From NCBI GenBank assembly GCA_900177435.1, contig FXAI01000007.1, positions 126,501 through 190,500 on the forward strand: DNA of 64,000 bases, in the 5' to 3' direction. Shown piece by piece: positions 1 to 8,422 of the stretch. The stretch's first letter is position 1. Each line of letters opens with the position of its first letter. Both the position numbers and the translations under genes were made by a program. Origin of the DNA: Alteromonadaceae bacterium Bs31 (GTDB taxonomy: Bacteria; Pseudomonadota; Gammaproteobacteria; Pseudomonadales; Cellvibrionaceae). Under the pieces are notes generated by a model. The model saw only the letters and a program-made list of their open reading frames with translations, did no database searches and was not told the origin of the DNA.

Positions 1-295
1 CGCCAACACCGAAGTTAACCGTAAGCTTGTAACTGCCATCGTTAGCGGAGTTTGAGGACATATACTCCATGCCTTCTACCCCGTTAACAGCATCCTCAAT
101 AACCTGACCAACAGCTTCCTCCATCACCGCTGCAGAAGCCCCTGGCCATTTCGCTTTTATCTCCACCCGCGGCGGAGCCACTTCCGGATACTCCGAAACA
201 GGCAAAATGAGATTGGCAATCAAGCCGGCAAGGGTGATAACGAGCGCTACCACCATGGCAAATTTAGGACGTTCGATAAAGACTCTACTGATCAC
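1..295 (-). CDS. RND efflux transporter permease, N-terminal part (cut by window edge)
   Basis: Inner-membrane pump of the HAE1/AcrB class, expected to form a tripartite proton-driven efflux complex with the adaptor encoded just upstream. About 98 residues are visible. They hold the typical start MISRVFIERPKFAMVV, the first transmembrane helix (about residues 12-32) and the beginning of the porter domain with KWPGAS and EEAVGQVIEDAVNGVEGM, all normal for the family. The GTG start at 293-295 overlaps the adaptor stop by 11 bases, which suggests translational coupling. The C-terminus lies beyond position 1. Substrate cannot be told from this fragment. Confidence 0.9.
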   Translation of the reverse strand, partial: MISRVFIERPKFAMVVALVITLAGLIANLILPVSEYPEVAPPRVEIKAKWPGASAAVMEEAVGQVIEDAVNGVEGMEYMSSNSANDGSYKLTVNFGVG

Positions 296-1418
296 TGGCT
301 TCACCCTTGTGCTCGGCAGTGGCTGGCTCGTAGGCCAGTGCTTTTACTGTATCGCCCACCCTTGCTTTTTGTAATCCACGCATAATAACGCGGGTTCCAG
401 CCTCCAAGCCGGAGTTGACCAAGGTGTTCTCGCCAAAGCGTTCCCCCGTTACCAGGTTTTTGCGCGTCACTTGGTTATTCTCATCCACCGCCAGAACATA
501 GGTACCCTGCTGATCTGCTTGCACGGCCGCCTGTGGCAGCATCAAGCCCATTACAGGTTCTTTTAGACGAAGAGCCACACGCACGAACATACCAGGTCGC
601 AAAAAGTCATCCGGGTTTGGCATCTCCGCCATAACCTCAACGGTGCCCGTTGTGGGGTCAACACGGTTAGCGAAATAGGAAAGGTTTCCTGTCTCAGAGT
701 ACTCACTACCGTCAGATAGCAGCAAGCCAACTTCAATGTCATTGAAGGTAACTATCTTTTCAGATCGACGCAGGTGAACTAACAAACGCTCGGGCAGCTG
801 AAACACAACATCCGTGCCCCCCTGCCCCACTAAGGTCGTCATTGCTCCCGAGTTTGGACCCACAATATCGCCAACGCTGGGTACCGAGCGCCCAATGCGC
901 CCGCTCTGAGGTGCAGAGATTTTGGTATACCCCAAATTAACTTCTGCCTGCTCGACAGCTGCCTCTGCGGATTTTACTGATGCGCTTGACTCCATCGCCC
1001 TCGCCTGGAGCTGATCAAACTCCGAATCGGAGATATAACCATCATCAATTAATTTTTTGCCGCGCTCAAAATTTTTCACAGCGTTAGTTTCTGCCGCCGT
1101 CGCTTTTGCCAACTCACCCGCAGCCTGAGAGAGCGCTGCCTGATAGGCTGACGGGTCTATATCAAAAAGCGGGTCGCCCTCCTTGATCTCGTCTCCCTCT
1201 TTAAAGTGAACCGCAATCAACCTGCCGGAAACTTGTGCACGAATATCCACATCGCTACTGGAGCGAATACGCCCATTAAAACCCCTCGAGGGTCGATAAG
1301 GCTGCTCCTGAACCGTAACCACAAATACTTCCGGAATTTCTGCTTCGGGGGCTTTCTTTTCGCTACAGGCGATTAAGCCAATACATGTGGTGGCTATTAG
1401 CGTGACAAGTACGCGCAT
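285..1418 (-). CDS. RND efflux periplasmic adaptor (membrane fusion protein), lipoprotein
   Basis: Periplasmic adaptor that links an RND permease to an outer-membrane channel. The 377-residue protein starts with a lipoprotein signal ending in the lipobox LIAC (Cys18). Then come a split biotinyl-lipoyl domain (RAQVSGRLIAVHFKEGDEIK near residue 60 and APQSGRIGRS near 170), a coiled-coil hairpin between them, a beta-barrel region, and a C-terminal membrane-proximal domain (VIMRGLQKARVGDTV). A good ribosome binding site (AGGAGACAGCA) precedes the ATG. It is co-transcribed with, and overlaps, the permease gene. No regulator is adjacent, so the inducer is unknown. Confidence 0.95.
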   Translation of the reverse strand: MRVLVTLIATTCIGLIACSEKKAPEAEIPEVFVVTVQEQPYRPSRGFNGRIRSSSDVDIRAQVSGRLIAVHFKEGDEIKEGDPLFDIDPSAYQAALSQAAGELAKATAAETNAVKNFERGKKLIDDGYISDSEFDQLQARAMESSASVKSAEAAVEQAEVNLGYTKISAPQSGRIGRSVPSVGDIVGPNSGAMTTLVGQGGTDVVFQLPERLLVHLRRSEKIVTFNDIEVGLLLSDGSEYSETGNLSYFANRVDPTTGTVEVMAEMPNPDDFLRPGMFVRVALRLKEPVMGLMLPQAAVQADQQGTYVLAVDENNQVTRKNLVTGERFGENTLVNSGLEAGTRVIMRGLQKARVGDTVKALAYEPATAEHKGEASDQ

Positions 1419-1798
1419 TGCTGTCTCCTAATGTTGGTGAGAGGTGAGTTCCGTATTTCCTTACAACGGACCGCCATTTTATTTATCCGAATATGTAACA
1501 GGCTAACGCTCGGAACTCCCCATTCCATCGGGTATATGGCTTACAAGAAGTGATAAATAGATTCGCAAGCGAGTATAGCTTGCACCACCACAGTCCACAA
1601 TCTAGCACAAGCTAAATACAACCGATTACTTTTAGTGCGTAGATTAAAAGACACCCATAAACTGAAGCACTTATTAGTGAAATACCCGTGCTATTCCGTA
1701 TAATGCCCGGGCACAGTAAATTACACCTCTTTGACGTCACTACTAAAGAGATTCCTCACTACATCACACGTTACCTGATTTAAAAACAGGAAGTCGAA
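1419..1798. promoter_or_regulatory. Divergent intergenic region between the efflux adaptor and fbaA
   Basis: No gene is visible in these 380 bases. On the plus strand a perfect TATAAT lies at 1699-1704, about 95 bases before fbaA, and could be its -10 element. The best upstream hexamer (TTAGTG at 1674-1679) is poor and 19 bases away, so the promoter call is tentative. The start of fbaA is preceded by AACAGGAAGTCGAA, a usable ribosome binding site. Confidence 0.3.
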
Positions 1799-2875
1799 AT
1801 GTCCAAAATACTAGAAGCAGTAAAACCCGGCGTTGCCACTGGCGACGATGTTCAAAAAATATTCGAAATCGCCAAAGCCAGTGGTTTCGCTCTGCCAGCT
1901 GTAAATTGCGTAGGAACAGATTCTGTTAACGCCGTAATGGAAGCCGCCGCGAAAGTTAAAGCGCCGGTTGTTATTCAGTTTTCGAACGGTGGCGCAGCTT
2001 TTTTTGCAGGCAAAGGCCTCAAACTGGAGGGCCAGCAGGCGCAAATTCTCGGAGCCATCGCGGGAGCAAAACATGTACATCAAATGGCAGAGGCCTATGG
2101 CGTGCCCGTGATTTTGCACACAGACCACGCAGCTAAAAAGCTACTGCCCTGGATTGATGGAATGCTGGACGCTGGCGAACAACACTTCGAGCAAACCGGT
2201 AAACCGTTGTTCAGCTCTCACATGATCGACCTTTCAGAAGAAAGCCTTGAAGAAAATATTGAGACTTGCGGTAAATACCTCGCACGTATGAGCAAAATGG
2301 GAATGACACTGGAAATAGAACTTGGCTGCACAGGCGGTGAAGAAGACGGTGTAGATAATACCGGCATGGACAGTTCGGAGCTTTACACTCAACCTGAAGA
2401 TGTTGCTTACGCTTACGAGCAACTGATTAAGATCAGCCCACGCTTTACCATCGCTGCGGCTTTCGGCAACGTTCACGGGGTATACAAACCCGGCAATGTT
2501 CAGCTCACGCCCAAAATTCTTGACAACTCACAAAAATATTGTGCAGAGAAATTCGGCCTGACAGAACAAGCCCTCGACTTCGTATTTCACGGTGGCTCCG
2601 GCTCTTCAGCCGAGGAAATTCAGGAGTCCATAGGGTATGGCGTTATCAAAATGAATATCGATACCGACACCCAGTGGGCAACCTGGGAGGGCATAATGAG
2701 CTACTACAAAGACAAAGAAGCTTACCTGCAAGGCCAGATCGGCAGCCCAGACGGCGATGATTCACCCAATAAAAAGTACTACGATCCTCGCGTATGGTTG
2801 CGCAAAGGGCAGGACTCCATGGTAGCCCGATTGGAACAGGCATTCGCGGATCTAAACTGCGTTGACGTGTTGTAA
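1799..2875 (+). CDS. fbaA: Class II fructose-bisphosphate aldolase
   Basis: Zinc-dependent cytosolic aldolase that interconverts fructose 1,6-bisphosphate with glyceraldehyde 3-phosphate and dihydroxyacetone phosphate. The 358-residue chain is near-identical in length to E. coli FbaA and follows it from MSKILEAVKPGVATGDDVQK to the end. Metal and substrate motifs visible are VILHTDHAAK, GNVHGVYKPGN, VFHGGSGS and KMNIDTDTQWA. It is followed at once by an intrinsic terminator, so it is probably monocistronic, with ispB and pgi downstream on the same strand. Confidence 0.98.
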   Translation: MSKILEAVKPGVATGDDVQKIFEIAKASGFALPAVNCVGTDSVNAVMEAAAKVKAPVVIQFSNGGAAFFAGKGLKLEGQQAQILGAIAGAKHVHQMAEAYGVPVILHTDHAAKKLLPWIDGMLDAGEQHFEQTGKPLFSSHMIDLSEESLEENIETCGKYLARMSKMGMTLEIELGCTGGEEDGVDNTGMDSSELYTQPEDVAYAYEQLIKISPRFTIAAAFGNVHGVYKPGNVQLTPKILDNSQKYCAEKFGLTEQALDFVFHGGSGSSAEEIQESIGYGVIKMNIDTDTQWATWEGIMSYYKDKEAYLQGQIGSPDGDDSPNKKYYDPRVWLRKGQDSMVARLEQAFADLNCVDVL

Positions 2876-2895
2876 AATAGCATTTAGTTATATCT

Positions 2896-2920
2896 GGCCC
2901 TCTCTATTGAGGGCCTTTTT
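2896..2920 (+). terminator. Intrinsic terminator of fbaA
   Basis: A perfect 7-bp stem GGCCCTC / GAGGGCC (2896-2902 and 2909-2915) with a 6-base loop is followed directly by five T. It lies about 20 bases after the fbaA stop. Confidence 0.85.
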
Positions 2921-3005
2921 ATGGGCCTTTTCTTCTTGAAATCTTGACACCAATCTCCCCGGCCCCTAGCATCCACAGCTCAAAAATAACAGGCAATAAC
3001 CCTTA

Positions 3006-3968
3006 ATGCAGTCTTTCCACAAGGTTGTAACAGCCGATTTCGATTCCGTAAACCAGCTGATTATTGAACAACTCTATTCTGATGTAGGGCTGGTTGAGAA
3101 TATTGGCCACTACATTGTCGACTCCGGCGGCAAGCGCTTGCGCCCGCTGTTGGTGCTGCTTACCGCCAATGCTCTGGGCTACAAAGGCGCTCAGCACATA
3201 GATCTGGCAACCATCATAGAGTTTATCCACACCGCGACTCTGCTGCACGACGACGTTGTGGACGTGTCATCACTGCGCAGAGGACGACCAACGGCCAACG
3301 CCAAGTGGGGTAATGCACCTAGCGTGTTAGTGGGTGATTTTCTCTATTCGCGTGCATTTCAGATGATGGTAAAAATCGGCAGTATGCCGATTATGGATAT
3401 TCTTTCACATACCACTAATGTTATTTCCGAAGGTGAAGTACAGCAGCTGGTGAATGTTAAAGACCCTGAAGTCACAGAAGCCAACTACATGCTGGTGATC
3501 CATAAAAAAACCGCAGCACTGTTCGAAGCAGCCTGTGAAACCGCTGCAGTTATTTGCCACTCAAGTGATGTAGATCGTGAGAAGGTACGCACTATCGGCT
3601 ACCATCTCGGCGTCGCATTTCAGTTGGTGGACGATGCCCTGGACTACGAAGGTGACGTGGAGCTTCTGGGTAAAAATGTGGGTGATGATCTGGCGGAAGG
3701 TAAGCCAACACTGCCCTTGATTCATGCCATCAGCCATTCAAGCGCAGCAGATGCCGAGCTGATCAAAGCGGCGATTCGGGACGGCGCTGTAGACAAACTG
3801 CAACAAATCGTCTCTATCGTGCAGAGCTGCGGCAGCTTGGACTACACCAAAAAATGCGCAAAAGACCACGCAGATAAAGCACTTCAATTGATCGCCACAT
3901 TACCGGCGAACGAATTTCAATCCGCGCTGGCGGATCTCACACGATTTTCAATTGACCGCTCCAGCTAG
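3006..3968 (+). CDS. ispB: Long-chain polyprenyl (octaprenyl-type) diphosphate synthase
   Basis: Trans-prenyltransferase that extends farnesyl diphosphate with isopentenyl diphosphate to make the side chain of ubiquinone and menaquinone. It has 320 residues, with GGKRLRP at 41-47, the first aspartate-rich motif HDDVVD (Asp82, Asp83, Asp86) and the second QLVDDALD (Asp209, Asp210, Asp213). Overall it matches E. coli IspB. In many gammaproteobacteria ispB stands opposite rplU-rpmA; here it lies between fbaA and pgi, so the neighbourhood has been rearranged. The chain length of the product (C40 or other) cannot be read from the sequence. Confidence 0.93.
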   Translation: MQSFHKVVTADFDSVNQLIIEQLYSDVGLVENIGHYIVDSGGKRLRPLLVLLTANALGYKGAQHIDLATIIEFIHTATLLHDDVVDVSSLRRGRPTANAKWGNAPSVLVGDFLYSRAFQMMVKIGSMPIMDILSHTTNVISEGEVQQLVNVKDPEVTEANYMLVIHKKTAALFEAACETAAVICHSSDVDREKVRTIGYHLGVAFQLVDDALDYEGDVELLGKNVGDDLAEGKPTLPLIHAISHSSAADAELIKAAIRDGAVDKLQQIVSIVQSCGSLDYTKKCAKDHADKALQLIATLPANEFQSALADLTRFSIDRSS

Positions 3969-4004
3969 CGAGACATTGAAGTCCCCAAACAGAGGGAGTA
4001 TCAA

Positions 4005-5648
4005 ATGCAGAAAAGACAACTTTCCGATCTTTACAACAACTGGGACCAACTCACCACCTCCGCCGCCAGCTGGAAAGAGAAAAAACTTAAAGATCTGTTC
4101 AGTGAAGACCGTAATCGTGCAGCACGGTATTCAGTCTCTGCCGCCGGGCTTTGCCTGGATTTTTCGAAAAACCATATCGATGAAAGCACCCTGTCTCTGT
4201 TGGTCAACAGCGCTCAGCAGGCGGATCTACAAGGTGCTATAAAACGCCTAATGCGTGGCGATCACGTGAACAACACCGAAAATCGCCCAGCTCTTCATTC
4301 CGCGCTGCGTTACAGCGGCAAAGCAAAAACAGACGAAGAAAAAAGCGTTGAAGCGACCCTGGAAAAAATGTCAGCGCTTATTGATACTGTCCACAGCGGT
4401 GACTGGAAAGGCTTCAAAGGGGACAAAATTACTGATGTGGTAAACATCGGCATCGGCGGATCAGACCTTGGTCCACGTATGGTGACCAAAGCCCTAACAC
4501 CCTTTCACACCGGTCACGTGAATGTGCACTTTATTGCCAATATCGATGGTGCAGAAATTTACGATCTAAGCCAGCAACTTAACCCGGCCAGCACCCTCTT
4601 CCTGGTGGCATCAAAATCTTTTTCCACCCTGGAAACACTGGAGAACTCGCTCACGGCTCGTGACTGGATGCTGAAAAATGGCTGCCCCGAAAACGAGCTC
4701 AAAAAGCATTTTATCGCCATCTCCTCTAAGGTCGATAAAGCCGTGGAGTTTGGTATCGCGGAAGAAAATGTTTACCCCTTGTGGGACTGGGTGGGCGGCC
4801 GCTACTCTCTGTGGTCCGCCATTGGTATGCCCATCGCCTTCGCCGTGGGTATGGACAATTTCAACAAACTGCGTGCTGGTGCTGGTGCTATGGACGAGCA
4901 CTTTGCTACAGCCCCTCTGGAAAAAAATATTCCTGTATTGATGGGCTTATTGATGTTCTGGTACAGCAACTTCATGGGCACAGACACTCAGGCCATCCTG
5001 CCTTACGCCTACCATCTACAACTCCTCCCTGCCTACTTACAGCAATTGGAAATGGAAAGTAACGGTAAGAGTGTTTGCAAAGATGGAGTCCGTGTGGACT
5101 ACCAGACCGGGTCCATCGTCTGGGGAACAGAGGGAACCAACGGCCAACACTCCTTCCACCAGTTACTGCATCAGGGCACCACTATGGTACCCATTGATTT
5201 TATCGCCACCCTGAAAGCACACCATCCCTACGACCATCAGCACAAATACCTATTTGCCAACTGTGTTGCACAGAGTCAGGCCTTAATGGCAGGTCGAGAC
5301 CTGGAAACCACAGTAGCCGAACTGCGAGCATCCGGGGCGAACGAAGAAGACATACAAACACTGGCGGAACATAAAGTTCACCCAGGTAATCGCCCCAGCA
5401 ACACAATCCTGATGGATCAGCTAACGCCAGAAACCTTAGGTGCGCTGATCGCCGCTTACGAGCAAAAGGTCTACACTCTGGGCGTGCTATGGAACATCAA
5501 CTCTTACGATCAGTGGGGCGTAGAGTTAGGTAAACTGCTAGGCACACACATTGCAACTTCAATATCGACTACTGACATCCCCGGCGACTGGGATTCTTCC
5601 ACCCAGACACTGGTCCGTAAATTTAATTCCGCCAACCAGAGCATTTAA
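4005..5648 (+). CDS. pgi: Glucose-6-phosphate isomerase
   Basis: Cytosolic isomerase interconverting glucose 6-phosphate and fructose 6-phosphate; it connects glycolysis with the glycogen genes elsewhere in the window. The 547-residue protein has the large-form bacterial layout, with VNIGIGGSDLGPRM, the PGI signature around WDWVGGRYSLWSAIG, and GTEGTNGQHSFHQLLHQGT. The start is chosen at MQKRQLSDLYNNW because GAGGGAGTATCAA precedes it at good spacing. It begins 36 bases after ispB on the same strand, so an ispB-pgi transcript is plausible. Confidence 0.98.
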   Translation: MQKRQLSDLYNNWDQLTTSAASWKEKKLKDLFSEDRNRAARYSVSAAGLCLDFSKNHIDESTLSLLVNSAQQADLQGAIKRLMRGDHVNNTENRPALHSALRYSGKAKTDEEKSVEATLEKMSALIDTVHSGDWKGFKGDKITDVVNIGIGGSDLGPRMVTKALTPFHTGHVNVHFIANIDGAEIYDLSQQLNPASTLFLVASKSFSTLETLENSLTARDWMLKNGCPENELKKHFIAISSKVDKAVEFGIAEENVYPLWDWVGGRYSLWSAIGMPIAFAVGMDNFNKLRAGAGAMDEHFATAPLEKNIPVLMGLLMFWYSNFMGTDTQAILPYAYHLQLLPAYLQQLEMESNGKSVCKDGVRVDYQTGSIVWGTEGTNGQHSFHQLLHQGTTMVPIDFIATLKAHHPYDHQHKYLFANCVAQSQALMAGRDLETTVAELRASGANEEDIQTLAEHKVHPGNRPSNTILMDQLTPETLGALIAAYEQKVYTLGVLWNINSYDQWGVELGKLLGTHIATSISTTDIPGDWDSSTQTLVRKFNSANQSI

Positions 5649-5666
5649 GAACTCGCAGTTAAAAAA

Positions 5667-5690
5667 AACGCGGTGGACGCCGCGTTTTTT
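5667..5690 (+). terminator. Intrinsic terminator of pgi
   Basis: AACGCGG (5667-5673) pairs with CCGCGTT (5680-5686) across a 6-base loop, and the stem runs into six T. An A tract precedes the stem, so it could also work from the other side. Confidence 0.85.
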
Positions 5691-5922
5691 CCTTCTACTT
5701 CACGCTATATTTAAGCTCTGTTAGCACAAAATGAACTTTCTGTTTTGACCTCGGTCAGATCGCTTACCATTATCTTACTGTAGAACAGCTCAAAATAGTG
5801 GCAACAAAGCTCTTACCGTCAAAGCCTGTTTGTTCTCTACAGACTTGCGACACACTCCCCAGCTTAGGGGTAACCTATATTAATAACTCCAATGATGGAG
5901 TTCCTATTTTCAGGAGTCATTC
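5691..5922 (+). promoter_or_regulatory. Promoter/leader region of the bufferin-type operon
   Basis: No gene is visible. There are three short inverted repeats: TGACC-TC-GGTCA at 5746-5757, CCCC-AGCTTA-GGGG at 5857-5870, and CTCC-AATGAT-GGAG just before the start. GTAACC at 5870-5875 resembles the -35 box of ECF sigma factors known to drive some DUF2282 operons, but no matching -10 is obvious. The bufA start has a clear Shine-Dalgarno (CAGGAG). Any regulatory role of the repeats is inference. Confidence 0.35.
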
Positions 5923-6201
5923 ATGAAAAACATGTCAAAAACACTCGCACTTTCCAGCGCAATCGCAGCAGGCGTTATGATGGCTGGCGCCAGCGACGTT
6001 TACGCGGGCAAACCTACCATGGAAAAATGCTACGGCGTTGCTAAAGCTGGCAAAAACGATTGCGCCATTAAAAGCCAGGGCACCAGCTGCGCAGGCCAGG
6101 CCAAAAAAGACGGAATTGCAGATGCCTGGGTTTACGTGCCTAAAGGTACTTGCGATAAAATCGTTGGAGGCAGCACTAAGCCAAAAGCTGCAGCCAAGTA
6201 A
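5923..6201 (+). CDS. bufA: Bufferin-type RiPP precursor (DUF2282), secreted Cys-rich peptide
   Basis: Small 92-residue protein with a Sec signal peptide (about 1-28, cleavage after DVYA). The mature part has four cysteines at 36, 47, 56 and 77 in the DUF2282 pattern [14 protein letters not shown] ... [10 protein letters not shown] ... [11 protein letters not shown]. Bufferins are a recently described group of peptides whose cysteines are modified by a DUF692/MNIO enzyme to bind copper in the periplasm. The signal peptide takes the place of a classic leader. The downstream genes supply exactly the expected enzyme, partner and membrane protein. Lys and Ala dominate the tail (KPKAAAK). That this member handles copper is inference from the family. 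Confidence 0.9.
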   Translation: MKNMSKTLALSSAIAAGVMMAGASDVYAGKPTMEKCYGVAKAGKNDCAIKSQGTSCAGQAKKDGIADAWVYVPKGTCDKIVGGSTKPKAAAK

Positions 6202-6214
6202 GCTGTTAATGTAT

Positions 6215-6235
6215 GGAGCCCACACACTGGGCTCC
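6215..6235 (+). other. Stable hairpin between bufA and bufB
   Basis: GGAGCCCA (6215-6222) and TGGGCTCC (6228-6235) form a perfect 8-bp stem with a 5-base loop CACAC. It sits 14 bases after the bufA stop and is followed by TCATTT rather than a long T tract. It may be a partial terminator or a 3' stabiliser that keeps the precursor mRNA more abundant than the enzyme mRNA. Confidence 0.6.
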
Positions 6236-6245
6236 TCATTTAGTT

Positions 6246-7106
6246 ATGCAAGCAAAGCACCCCGCACTGCCAAGCACTTCCGGAATTAGCCTAAAAGCGC
6301 AGCACTACCAGCAGATAATAGAAACTCTGCCAGACATTGGCTGGTTTGAAGTCCACCCGGAAAACTACATGTGCGAAGGTGGCCCACCCCACCGCTACCT
6401 CACCAAAATTCGTGAAAACTATCCTTTATCACTTCACGGCGTTGGCATGTCTCTGGGAAGTGATATTTCCGAGCAACATCTAAAGGCACTAAGCGTATTA
6501 ATAGAACGCTATCAACCCCAGCAGGTTTCAGAACATATTGCCTGGAGCCAGCACGGAGGCGCATTCTTCAACGACCTGCTCCCCTTACCTTACAGCAAAG
6601 AAAGCTTTTCTTGTGTGAGCGACAATATCGACAAAGCACAAAATTACTTAAAGCGCAGCATACTCGTTGAAAACCCATCAAGTTATGTGGGGTTTTCTGA
6701 GAACGATTTTTCCGAACCAGACTTTCTAAACACACTGTGTAAAAAAACGAGCTGTGGTTTACTACTGGATATCAACAATGTTTTTGTATCGGGCAGTAAT
6801 AATGGCATCGACCCCTATCGCTACCTGGATGAAATAAATCCTGACTATGTTGGCGAGATCCATTTGGCCGGACATTCCATAGTGACCTTAGCCAATGGTA
6901 CCCCTATGCGAATAGACGACCACGGCTCGGCTGTAAAAAAAGAAGTTTGGCAACTACTTAGCTATTTTATTGAAAAACATCAACAGCGCTTTCCCTGCTT
7001 AATTGAATGGGACAGCGATATTCCCGAACTGCAGACCCTGCTTGGCGAGGCACATAAGGCAAGCAAGCGAATCAAGCTGGCCCTGGAAAAAAATGCGCCT
7101 AGATAA
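6246..7106 (+). CDS. bufB: DUF692 multinuclear iron oxidase (MNIO), bufferin-modifying enzyme
   Basis: TIM-barrel enzyme of the MNIO (DUF692) family. These enzymes bind two or three iron ions and oxidise cysteines of a cognate precursor peptide in the cytosol. Expected motifs are present in order: GWFEVHPENYM, LSLHGVGMSLG, QVSEHIAWS, LVENPSSYVGF, GLLLDINNVFVS, EIHLAGHS, DDHGSAV and CLIEWDSD. These carry the His, Asp, Glu and Asn metal ligands. I start at 6246 (MQAKHPALPSTSGISLK, 286 residues), which fits the usual N-terminus; the in-frame ATG at 6213 would put the intergenic hairpin inside the gene. No strong ribosome binding site precedes either. The 3' end overlaps the next gene by 14 bases. 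Confidence 0.9.
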   Translation: MQAKHPALPSTSGISLKAQHYQQIIETLPDIGWFEVHPENYMCEGGPPHRYLTKIRENYPLSLHGVGMSLGSDISEQHLKALSVLIERYQPQQVSEHIAWSQHGGAFFNDLLPLPYSKESFSCVSDNIDKAQNYLKRSILVENPSSYVGFSENDFSEPDFLNTLCKKTSCGLLLDINNVFVSGSNNGIDPYRYLDEINPDYVGEIHLAGHSIVTLANGTPMRIDDHGSAVKKEVWQLLSYFIEKHQQRFPCLIEWDSDIPELQTLLGEAHKASKRIKLALEKNAPR

Positions 7107-7872
7107 AACTCAATCAAGCTTTGCTCGCTTTCTCAAAAATGGGAGTTGTTCCTTCGAGCTGGAAAAAGCCCTGAAGGATTACCCGCGGGAAGAGCTGGAT
7201 GACCGCCTTAACATTTATAGAAACAACGTTTTTCATTCAATGACGGAGGTACTGCAAGACACTTTCAGCTCTGTGGCTTCGGTTGTTGGCGATGATTTTT
7301 TTGAAGCACTGGCCACGGCTTTCATTAAGTCCTCCCCACCTTCACAGCCAGCCATGATACATTTTGGAGAAAACTTTCCAAATTTTATCGAAAATTTTGA
7401 GCACTCACGGCAATTACCCTACCTGGCAGATTTAGCCCGCCTGGAATGGGCTGAGCACAGCGCCTACTACAAGGCGGAAGCTCAAGCCTTGCCATTGGAG
7501 AGCTTTACATCCCTGAGCAATACTGAGCTGGCCAACGCAATATTTACCTTCCACCCCAGCTTTCATTTACTCCGTTCCAGCTATGCCATTTTTTCCATTA
7601 CAGAAATGTTGCGCAGCGAGGAGATCGCCGAGACCACAAATTACCAACACTCGGAAAACGTACTCATCATTCGCCCCGAATCGGTCGTTAAACGCTACAA
7701 GCTATCAAATGCCCTTTCACATTTTTTTGAACTTTTGGTGAGCAGAGTAGACTTAGAAACAGCCTTAGACGAAGCGCAACTTGTTGCCAACACACTGAAG
7801 GATGAATCATTTAACCCCAGTGAAGCTGTTGCCTTCCTCATAAATTCTCAATCTGTTATTGCTGTAGCCTAA
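7093..7872 (+). CDS. bufC: DUF2063 partner protein of the MNIO enzyme
   Basis: Predicted 259-residue cytosolic protein with an N-terminal DUF2063 domain (LDDRLNIYRNNVFHSMTEVLQDTFSSV, GDDFFEALATAFI, HFGENFPNFIENF, LPYLADLARLEWA). It also has a C-terminal domain with EMLRSEEIAE and VIRPESVVKRYKLSNALSHFFELLV. DUF2063 proteins accompany DUF692 enzymes and are thought to present the precursor peptide to them. Its ATG at 7093 lies inside the last codons of bufB, so translation is coupled and a complex is likely. It has no signal peptide or membrane segment. Confidence 0.88.
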   Translation: MRLDKTQSSFARFLKNGSCSFELEKALKDYPREELDDRLNIYRNNVFHSMTEVLQDTFSSVASVVGDDFFEALATAFIKSSPPSQPAMIHFGENFPNFIENFEHSRQLPYLADLARLEWAEHSAYYKAEAQALPLESFTSLSNTELANAIFTFHPSFHLLRSSYAIFSITEMLRSEEIAETTNYQHSENVLIIRPESVVKRYKLSNALSHFFELLVSRVDLETALDEAQLVANTLKDESFNPSEAVAFLINSQSVIAVA

Positions 7873-7912
7873 AGGCAAACAAGCAAAGCGCCGATTGCCA
7901 AGGAGATAATCT

Positions 7913-8371
7913 GTGAAAATATTTAGAACAGTCGAAAACCTTTCTAAATCCATTGGCGATTTTATTCCTGAGTTCGCACTTAATTTAGCTGCGCGCCTAT
8001 CCGTCTTTATGATTTTTTGGCTTTCCGCTCAAACCAAGCTGGGGGGCGAAAGCCTGTGGGGGCAGAAATGGATGTTTTGGAATGTAGCAGAAAATACTTT
8101 TATGCTATTTGAATATGAATACGCGCTGCCATTGATCCCTGCCAACATAGCCGCCTACATGGCCACCTTAGCCGAGTTTTGGCTGGCCATCTTTGTTTTA
8201 CTGGGTTTGTTTACCCGAACCAGCGCTTTAATGTTAATTATCATAACCTTGGTTATTCAGATTTTTGTTTATCCAGGATCGTGGGCTCAACATCTTCTGT
8301 GGCTTGTACCGCTTGTCTATTTATTAAAAGAAGGTGGCGGCCAACTCTCATTAGACAGAAAAATTACTTAA
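7913..8371 (+). CDS. bufD: DoxX-family membrane protein of the bufferin operon
   Basis: Integral membrane protein of 152 residues with four hydrophobic segments, at roughly residues 22-40, 70-90, 95-118 and 122-140. It has DoxX features such as LSVFMIFWLSAQTKLGG and AEFWLAIFVLLGLFTRTSALML. It starts with GTG at 7913 behind an excellent AAGGAGAT site, 40 bases after bufC. DoxX proteins are frequent last members of DUF2282/DUF692/DUF2063 operons; a redox or quinone role is proposed for the family but not proven here. An intrinsic terminator follows immediately. Confidence 0.85.
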   Translation: MKIFRTVENLSKSIGDFIPEFALNLAARLSVFMIFWLSAQTKLGGESLWGQKWMFWNVAENTFMLFEYEYALPLIPANIAAYMATLAEFWLAIFVLLGLFTRTSALMLIIITLVIQIFVYPGSWAQHLLWLVPLVYLLKEGGGQLSLDRKIT

Positions 8372-8375
8372 AAAA

Positions 8376-8402
8376 AAGGGGGCTGAAATTCAGCCCCTTT
8401 TT
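8376..8402. terminator. Bidirectional terminator between bufD and manB
   Basis: GGGGCTG and CAGCCCC pair around the loop AAATT, flanked by an A tract on the left and a T tract on the right. It can stop transcription from both convergent genes. Confidence 0.85.
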
Positions 8403-8422
8403 AATCACACAAACATTAAACA

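Noticed and set aside
6213-6245. Upstream ATG start of the DUF692 gene
   Set aside because: It would add 11 residues encoded by the intergenic hairpin, and the family N-terminus fits the ATG at 6246.
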